Below are positions 59,057 through 64,000 of a stretch of 64,000 bases of DNA, one piece after another. A program made the translations under genes and the position numbers. Origin of the DNA: Anoxynatronum sibiricum. Lineage in GTDB: Bacteria > Bacillota > Clostridia > Peptostreptococcales > Tindalliaceae. Each line of letters starts with the position of its first letter. The stretch's first letter is position 1. Under the pieces are notes generated by a model. That model was not told the DNA's origin and searched no databases. It worked only from the letters and a program-made list of their open reading frames with translations. The stretch spans positions 248,001-312,000 of the forward strand of contig NZ_JBCITM010000002.1 in the NCBI RefSeq assembly GCF_039414295.1, read 5' to 3'.

Positions 59057-60130
59057 TTAATCCTGCCGCAAATGTGCCCAAATGCGATCGACGGCGGGTC
59101 TAACTTTTGTAAGTTCCAACACTTGATGTTCTTCCAATAAGCCATTCAGTATCTGCTGATATAGAAGCGCACCATTCAGCTCCTCTTCTCGAATGACCGT
59201 GGCAAATCCGCAGGATTCCATCATACGTGCATTTTTTTCCTGATGATTATCTGCCGTATAGGCTTTCGGTATCAGAATTGCATATTTTTCCGAAGCCTGT
59301 ATTTCAGCTATGGTAATTGCTCCAGCACTACACACAACAAGATCACAAGCTTTCAGGGCATATGGCATCCGATGAATATAAGGAACTATTTGGTGCCCGC
59401 ATTGCTTGAGTTTTTGTTCATCAATGATGTTTTTCATCTGATTGTAATGATTCTTTCCAGTAGCCCATAAAAGCTTGAAAGGCAGCTCTTCAGAGTGTTT
59501 AATCATCTCATGGACAGCTGTATTAATGCTTGATGAACCACCACTTCCACCAGCGATCAACACCATTTTTTTCTCATCATACTCAGGAAAACTCTTTCTG
59601 GCCTCATCTACTGTCAGCTGATAGTATTCTTTGCGAATCGGGTTTCCCGTCACCACCAGTCGATCTTTTTTTCTGAAGTGGCATGCTGCTTCTTCGAAGC
59701 TGAGAGCCACAACATCAACATGTTTTGATAAAATACGATTGGTGAGCCCTGGGAATGCATTCTGTTCATGAATCAGTGTCTTAATCCCTTTTTTTGCAGC
59801 GAGGTAGACGACGGGGCCTGAAACGTATCCACCTGTCCCAATTACCCAGTCGGGCTTGAATTGTCGAATTATTTTTCCTGCTTCAGTCAATCCCTTCAAA
59901 AGCATGCCTAAACTTTTGACATTATGAAGTGAGAGTTTTCTTTTGAGGTATGAAACAGTGATCGGCTTAATCTCGTAACCAGCAGCCGTTACCAGCTCCA
60001 TCTCAAGACCTTTTTGTGTTCCAACGAATAAAATTGAAGCATCCGGTTCAGCTTCCACTATTCGATCAGCAATGGCAATGGCTGGATAGATGTGTCCGCC
60101 CGTTCCACCTCCGCTAATTAAATACCGCAT
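59057..60130 (-). CDS. murG: UDP-GlcNAc:lipid I N-acetylglucosaminyltransferase MurG
   Basis: Forms lipid II on the inner membrane face. 357 residues: N-terminal GGGTGGHIYPA (7-17); middle GTGGYVSGPVV near 96 and HEQNAFPGLTNR near 121; C-terminal GGSGGSSSIN near 190 and CSAGAITIAE near 266. Two bases separate it from the ftsW stop. murC, often next, is absent. Confidence 0.97.
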   Translation of the reverse strand: MRYLISGGGTGGHIYPAIAIADRIVEAEPDASILFVGTQKGLEMELVTAAGYEIKPITVSYLKRKLSLHNVKSLGMLLKGLTEAGKIIRQFKPDWVIGTGGYVSGPVVYLAAKKGIKTLIHEQNAFPGLTNRILSKHVDVVALSFEEAACHFRKKDRLVVTGNPIRKEYYQLTVDEARKSFPEYDEKKMVLIAGGSGGSSSINTAVHEMIKHSEELPFKLLWATGKNHYNQMKNIIDEQKLKQCGHQIVPYIHRMPYALKACDLVVCSAGAITIAEIQASEKYAILIPKAYTADNHQEKNARMMESCGFATVIREEELNGALLYQQILNGLLEEHQVLELTKVRPAVDRIWAHLRQD

Positions 60131-60132
60131 GT

Positions 60133-61257
60133 TTAACCTCCTGCTCCAATTGATCTCTTGGATATGTTTAGAAGTATCCCGGTTAATGCCATCAGCACAA
60201 CAAGTGCATTCCCTCCAAAACTGATAAAAGGAAGTGGAATCCCTGTTACCGGCAACAAAGATGTCGCCACTCCAATGTTAATGATTACCTGTATTCCCAC
60301 CAAAGTGGCAACACCCGAGGCAACAAGGCATCCAAAAATATCTGGTGCATTCATGGCAATCCGCGTGCAGCGCCAGATGAACAACGCAAAAAGCACAATG
60401 ACAAAAGCACTGCCAATAAATCCCAGTTCTTCAGCAATAATCGAAAAAATAAAATCATTATGGGGCTCTGGTAAATGAAGGTGCTTCTGAATGCTCCTAC
60501 CGATACCTTTGCCTGAAAGTCCACCCGAACCTATTGCCAGAAGTGATTGGATTGTCTGAAGACCTGCATCAGACGGATCGGCCCAAGGATCCAGATAGGC
60601 AACCAGACGGCGTGTTTTATACCCTTGCCCGGTCAAAAAGACATATGCCAGAAAGCTCCCCACTGCACCCAGCCCTGCCAACGAAAGAAATACAAAGTGG
60701 CTAATGCGTATTCCACCAATAAACATCATGATGATCATCAGAAAAACCAGCACCAGCCCGGTACTAAAATCCGGTTGCTTGTATACCAGTAAAAAAACTA
60801 CGCCACACAGCAGTAGATAGGGAATGACTCCTTGGTCAAATGTCTGCATCTGGTTCTTCTTACGTTCAAGACTGGCTGCCATAAAAATAATCAAACTGAA
60901 TTTCGCCACTTCTGTGGGCATCAATGAAAGACCATAAATATGTATCCATCGTTGGGCAAAATTGATTTCCGTTCCAATGGGCGTTAACACCAGTATCAAT
61001 AGCACCAACGAAGCCAACAGCAATAGATTAGCCAGTTTTTTCCACAACTGATAGTTAATCTGACTGAACACAATCATCAGCACTAGTCCAACAGCCGCCC
61101 ACTGTAACACGCGTATCAAAAAAAACAATCCGTCTCCCATATTTGACATCGCATAAGAATAACTGGCACTAAAAACCATGATAATGCCAATAGCCACCAG
61201 TAGAATTGTTGTTAGTAAGAGGGTCAAATCCATTCGTTGTCGGTTTTCCTTGTCCAT
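60133..61257 (-). CDS. ftsW: Septal SEDS peptidoglycan polymerase FtsW (SpoVE-like)
   Basis: 374-residue SEDS protein with about ten membrane helices. Conserved signatures: FSASYSYA near 31, RWIHIYGLSLMPTEVAKFSLI near 107-128 (with the invariant Glu/Lys region), the PHNDFIFSIIAEELGFIG stretch near 270, and GIPLPFISFGG near the end. Polymerises lipid II with a partner PBP. GGAG lies seven bases before the ATG at 61257. Could equally be named spoVE; its cluster position favours a vegetative ftsW. Confidence 0.95.
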   Translation of the reverse strand: MDKENRQRMDLTLLLTTILLVAIGIIMVFSASYSYAMSNMGDGLFFLIRVLQWAAVGLVLMIVFSQINYQLWKKLANLLLLASLVLLILVLTPIGTEINFAQRWIHIYGLSLMPTEVAKFSLIIFMAASLERKKNQMQTFDQGVIPYLLLCGVVFLLVYKQPDFSTGLVLVFLMIIMMFIGGIRISHFVFLSLAGLGAVGSFLAYVFLTGQGYKTRRLVAYLDPWADPSDAGLQTIQSLLAIGSGGLSGKGIGRSIQKHLHLPEPHNDFIFSIIAEELGFIGSAFVIVLFALFIWRCTRIAMNAPDIFGCLVASGVATLVGIQVIINIGVATSLLPVTGIPLPFISFGGNALVVLMALTGILLNISKRSIGAGG

Positions 61258-61323
61258 GGTACCACTCCAATGTCTCTGCAAGCCAGCTTAAACCTGCAGA
61301 TCGTCAGTCTCAACAAACGCGTT

Positions 61324-62688
61324 TTAGCCGACCAGTTCGCCAACCAGTGCTTTAAAGTGAGCGCCTCGCTCTTCAAAGTTTGCATACATATCCCAACTGG
61401 CACAGGCTGGAGACAAGAGTACCGAATCCCCAGATTCAGCCAATGCTGCTGCTTCCCTTACAGCTTCATCCAAGTTTCTGACCTGTTTCACTTTATTAAA
61501 GTTCAAGCGTTTCGATGTTTCCATCAAAAGAGGTGCTGTTTCACCATATACCAATAAATATTTCACTTTCCCATGAAAAGTGTTAAGCAAACTGGTAAAA
61601 TCACTCTTCTTATCCATTCCACCTGCAAGTAAAATCAAAGGAGCTGTGACGGCTTCCACTGCTTTAATCGCTGCATCAGGGTTAGTTGCCTTCGAATCAT
61701 TTATGTACATTACCCCATTTTTTTCTGCAACAAATTCAATGCGATGTTCTACTCCTGGAAACTTAACCAACGCCTCAGCAACGGCTTCTGGAGGCAAACC
61801 GCAAACCAGCGCCAAACCAGATGCAGCCAGCGCATTTTCAAGGTTATGAGTACCAGGAATCTGGATCATGTCAACTGCAATAATTTTCTTCTCAGTGTCA
61901 TTCCAGCGGAAAACAATTTCATCTTTGTCAACAAAGATGCCACGAGATAGTTTTTTTTGCCTGCTAAAATAAAGAGGCATCGAGCGCAACCCGCTATTAT
62001 ATGCCATGGAGGCTGCATCATCTGCATTGATGACAGCCACATCATCTTTAGTCTGATTTTCAAAAATGCGATACTTCAGCGCTGCATAAGCATCCATCGA
62101 GCCGTGGCGATTGAGGTGATCCGGTGTAATGTTCAATAACGCAGCAGCTTTTGGCCTGAAATGTTGAATGGTTTCAAGCTGAAAACTGCTGACTTCCATC
62201 ACGTAATAGCCATTTTTGTTGAGTGTGTCAACTCGCGAAATCCCAGGAATGCCAATGTTGCCCACAACTTCAGTCTCTTTCCCAGCCAGACGAAACATCT
62301 CACCCGTTAGAGCTGTTGTTGTTGTTTTGCCGTTGGTTCCTGTGATAGCCACCACCGGGGCCCTCATATGCTGATAAGCCAGTTCAATTTCTCCTATGAT
62401 GGGAATGTTCAATTTTTTGAACGCTCTTAAAAAGGGTAGGTCCACGGGAACTCCTGGTGATAGGACAATCAGTTCAGGGTCATGATAGTGTGACAGATCC
62501 TGGGGATGCCCACCCAGAATAACTTTCTCAATCATGTTTTCCAAATTTTGCAACGTATCCGCCAATGAAGTTGCATCTCTCATGTCATTTAGGAAAACCC
62601 GCGCACCTTGGGCATGCAAAAATTGAATCAAAGGGACTCCTGTAATGCCAATTCCTACTACCAGTACTTTAAGTCCATTCAGATGCAT
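61324..62688 (-). CDS. murD: UDP-N-acetylmuramoyl-L-alanine:D-glutamate ligase MurD
   Basis: 454-residue Mur ligase that adds D-Glu. N-terminal UDP-binding domain; ATP site GTNGKTTT near 116-123; EVSSFQLETI near 160; HNLENALAA near 275; C-terminal domain with DSKATNPDA near 322 and SPACASWD near 425. Located between mraY and ftsW as in Firmicutes. Confidence 0.97.
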   Translation of the reverse strand: MHLNGLKVLVVGIGITGVPLIQFLHAQGARVFLNDMRDATSLADTLQNLENMIEKVILGGHPQDLSHYHDPELIVLSPGVPVDLPFLRAFKKLNIPIIGEIELAYQHMRAPVVAITGTNGKTTTTALTGEMFRLAGKETEVVGNIGIPGISRVDTLNKNGYYVMEVSSFQLETIQHFRPKAAALLNITPDHLNRHGSMDAYAALKYRIFENQTKDDVAVINADDAASMAYNSGLRSMPLYFSRQKKLSRGIFVDKDEIVFRWNDTEKKIIAVDMIQIPGTHNLENALAASGLALVCGLPPEAVAEALVKFPGVEHRIEFVAEKNGVMYINDSKATNPDAAIKAVEAVTAPLILLAGGMDKKSDFTSLLNTFHGKVKYLLVYGETAPLLMETSKRLNFNKVKQVRNLDEAVREAAALAESGDSVLLSPACASWDMYANFEERGAHFKALVGELVG

Positions 62689-62748
62689 GTCAAACCCTCC
62701 CTGTTTTGCTAATTAAACCAACCAATGCCTGCTTTCATCTTACGCTGT

Positions 62749-63711
62749 TCATGGAATGCCGAGAATACCCAGTAAGCACAATATGATCGTGACGCCCCAG
62801 AAGGTTGTCACCACACGACTCTCAGACCAGCCTGACAATTCAAAGTGATGATGTAGCGGACTCATTTTAAAAAGCCGATTTCCTGTCAACTTAAAGTTCA
62901 CTACCTGCAAAATAACCGAGAGTGTTTCAGCAAAATAGATCCCTCCTACCACAGGCAAAAGCAGGGTCAGGTTAGTCATGAGAGCTATGGCTGATAATGC
63001 GCCTCCAAGAGCCAGAGAACCAGTGTCGCCCATAAAAACCCGAGCTGGATAAATATTAAAAATCAAAAATCCCAGACATGCTCCTGAAAGTGAACCAGCA
63101 AACCATGCCAGCTCAGTAAAAGAAAGATGCCAGCACACGAGACTGAAAAAACCACTAACAATTACCATGGTGCCTGCTGCTAAACCATCCAGACCATCTG
63201 TTAAATTAACGCTATTGACAGTTCCCACTATCACCCACATGAGAAATGGCATCATCAGCCAACCAAGTGTCAGCTCATCCCTCAGAAATGGAATGTATAA
63301 GTGAGACGGCACAAGGCCTCTATTTTCAGCAAACATCAGTAACAAACCAGCAGCGGTTAACTGCATGATCATTTTTTGATAGGCTCTTAAACCCATGGGG
63401 CGTTTCAATACGACTTTGAGATAGTCGTCAACAAACCCGATCGCTCCAAATATGAGAAAACCCATCAATGCTAACAGCAATGTCTCATCCAGTTCTGTCA
63501 TCATTAATGTGGCCGTTACCGAGGCAAGAATAAACATTAGTCCGCCCATGGTCGGTGTGCCCTGTTTTGCCAGATGGCTCTGTGGACCATCCTGTCGGAT
63601 GCTTTGCCCTGCCTTGATTTTCTTTAAAACCGGTATCAAAACCGGCCCCAGTGCAGCGGCAAAAATAAAACCCAAAAGAATTGCCAATACCAGTGAGCGT
63701 TGCAGCAACAC
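62749..63711 (-). CDS. mraY: Phospho-MurNAc-pentapeptide translocase MraY
   Basis: 320-residue polytopic enzyme that makes lipid I. Signatures: TPTMGGLMFI near 53, DDYLKV near 90 (catalytic Asp pair), NSVNLTDGLDGLA near 165, MGDTGSLALGG near 222 and HHHFE near 288. GTG start with AAGGGG nine bases upstream. One base separates it from murF. Confidence 0.97.
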   Translation of the reverse strand: MLLQRSLVLAILLGFIFAAALGPVLIPVLKKIKAGQSIRQDGPQSHLAKQGTPTMGGLMFILASVTATLMMTELDETLLLALMGFLIFGAIGFVDDYLKVVLKRPMGLRAYQKMIMQLTAAGLLLMFAENRGLVPSHLYIPFLRDELTLGWLMMPFLMWVIVGTVNSVNLTDGLDGLAAGTMVIVSGFFSLVCWHLSFTELAWFAGSLSGACLGFLIFNIYPARVFMGDTGSLALGGALSAIALMTNLTLLLPVVGGIYFAETLSVILQVVNFKLTGNRLFKMSPLHHHFELSGWSESRVVTTFWGVTIILCLLGILGIP

Positions 63712-63712
63712 C

Positions 63713-64000
63713 TTACATGTCCCCTTCCATCAATTGCACCACAATTCTCTCCATGGCCATGGCCCGTGACCCTTTAATGAGAATGACATCTTTCTCCCTG
63801 GTCTCTCTGGATAAAATTGCAGCAGCTTCTTCTGGTGTCTGAGTTTCAAAGATAATCAACTCGTTTGTCTTCATTTCCAGTGCAGCCGCTTCCAGCGCAA
63901 TCCACCTGGCCATCTCACCCACAGTTATGAGTACATCCACTGCACCATCCATCAGTTCATGCGCCAGTTCCCGATGCAGCCATTCTGCATCTTCACCCAG
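63713..64000 (-). CDS. murF: UDP-MurNAc-tripeptide:D-Ala-D-Ala ligase MurF (partial, C-terminal end)
   Basis: The frame is open to the window end. The 95 residues present are the C-terminal substrate-domain end of MurF: LGEDAEWLHRELAHEL, LITVGEMARWIA and the strongly conserved DVILIKGSRAMAMERIV. They show no truncation other than the window edge. Order murF-mraY-murD is typical for the division/cell-wall cluster. Confidence 0.93.
   Translation of the reverse strand: MGEDAEWLHRELAHELMDGAVDVLITVGEMARWIALEAAALEMKTNELIIFETQTPEEAAAILSRETREKDVILIKGSRAMAMERIVVQLMEGDM

Noticed and set aside
1..64000. CRISPR arrays, insertion sequences, phage genes or rRNA
   Set aside because: No regularly spaced repeats, transposase motifs, integrase motifs or rRNA-like stretches were seen on reading the window.

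Overview
The window is a dense block of core housekeeping genes from a Gram-positive, low-to-moderate GC bacterium, most likely a Clostridia-class Firmicute. The evidence is the gene order (dprA-comM-yraN-rnhB-rbgA-rplS-trmD-rimM-khpA-rpsP-ffh-ylxM-ftsY-smc-rnc-plsX-fapR), the PASTA kinase/PP2C pair, SepF/DivIVA/YlmH, and the clostridial families DUF116, DUF512 and DUF881. About 68 protein genes and one tRNA are present. Only four protein genes (tmcAL, rpmB, the NFACT gene and the acylphosphatase gene) lie on the + strand. Genus cannot be fixed from the sequence alone.

Layout, left to right (nearly all genes read right to left). 1-3.6 kb: DNA uptake (dprA start, comM), yraN, RNase HII and the 50S assembly GTPase RbgA. 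3.6-7.7 kb: L19 with its own promoter and a probable L19 leader, then trmD-rimM-khpA-rpsP-ffh-ylxM from a strong promoter just beyond ftsY. 7.8-14.8 kb: ftsY-smc-rnc-plsX-fapR behind a promoter that carries a near-perfect FapR operator. 14.9-17 kb: rpmF-DUF177-ackA, ending in a terminator. 17.2-22.5 kb: tmcAL (+), a coiled-coil protein, coaD, rsmD, fakA, Asp23 and rpmB (+). 22.6-39.3 kb: an apparent ~17-kb operon that starts at dapF and runs through yicC, remA, gmk, coaBC, priA, def, fmt, DUF116, a zinc peptidase, rsmB, rlmN, prpC, prkC, rsgA, rpe and thiN. 39.5-41.3 kb: NFACT/RqcH (+). 41.3-46.9 kb: rluD-lspA and the division operon hlyD-like-ylmE-sepF-yggT-ylmH-divIVA. 46.9-50.2 kb: a looser accessory stretch with acylphosphatase, an unknown membrane-anchored protein, an OFA-type MFS transporter and tRNA-Pro(GGG). 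50.2-55.1 kb: gpsA-plsY-der-DUF512-nrdR. 55.1-64 kb: a division and cell-wall cluster, ftsZ-sbp-DUF881-DUF881-ftsQ-murG-ftsW-murD-mraY-murF (murF cut by the window edge).

Functionally the genes cover ribosome assembly and RNA modification, the SRP pathway, fatty acid and phospholipid precursor supply (FapR, PlsX, PlsY, GpsA, FakA), the peptidoglycan lipid-stage pathway and Z-ring placement. I saw no CRISPR array, insertion sequence, phage gene, rRNA or integrated element. The most informative signal is what is missing. Three places where sporulating relatives carry sporulation genes (ylbJ beside tmcAL, spoIVA after gpsA, spoIIGA-sigE-sigG after ftsZ) are empty. acpP, rpoZ, pta, murB, murC and ftsA are also absent from their usual slots. 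I did not find a convincing new multi-gene system. The best unknowns are the orphan membrane protein at 47.5-48.4 kb, the coiled-coil partner of coaD, and the DUF116 and DUF512 proteins.
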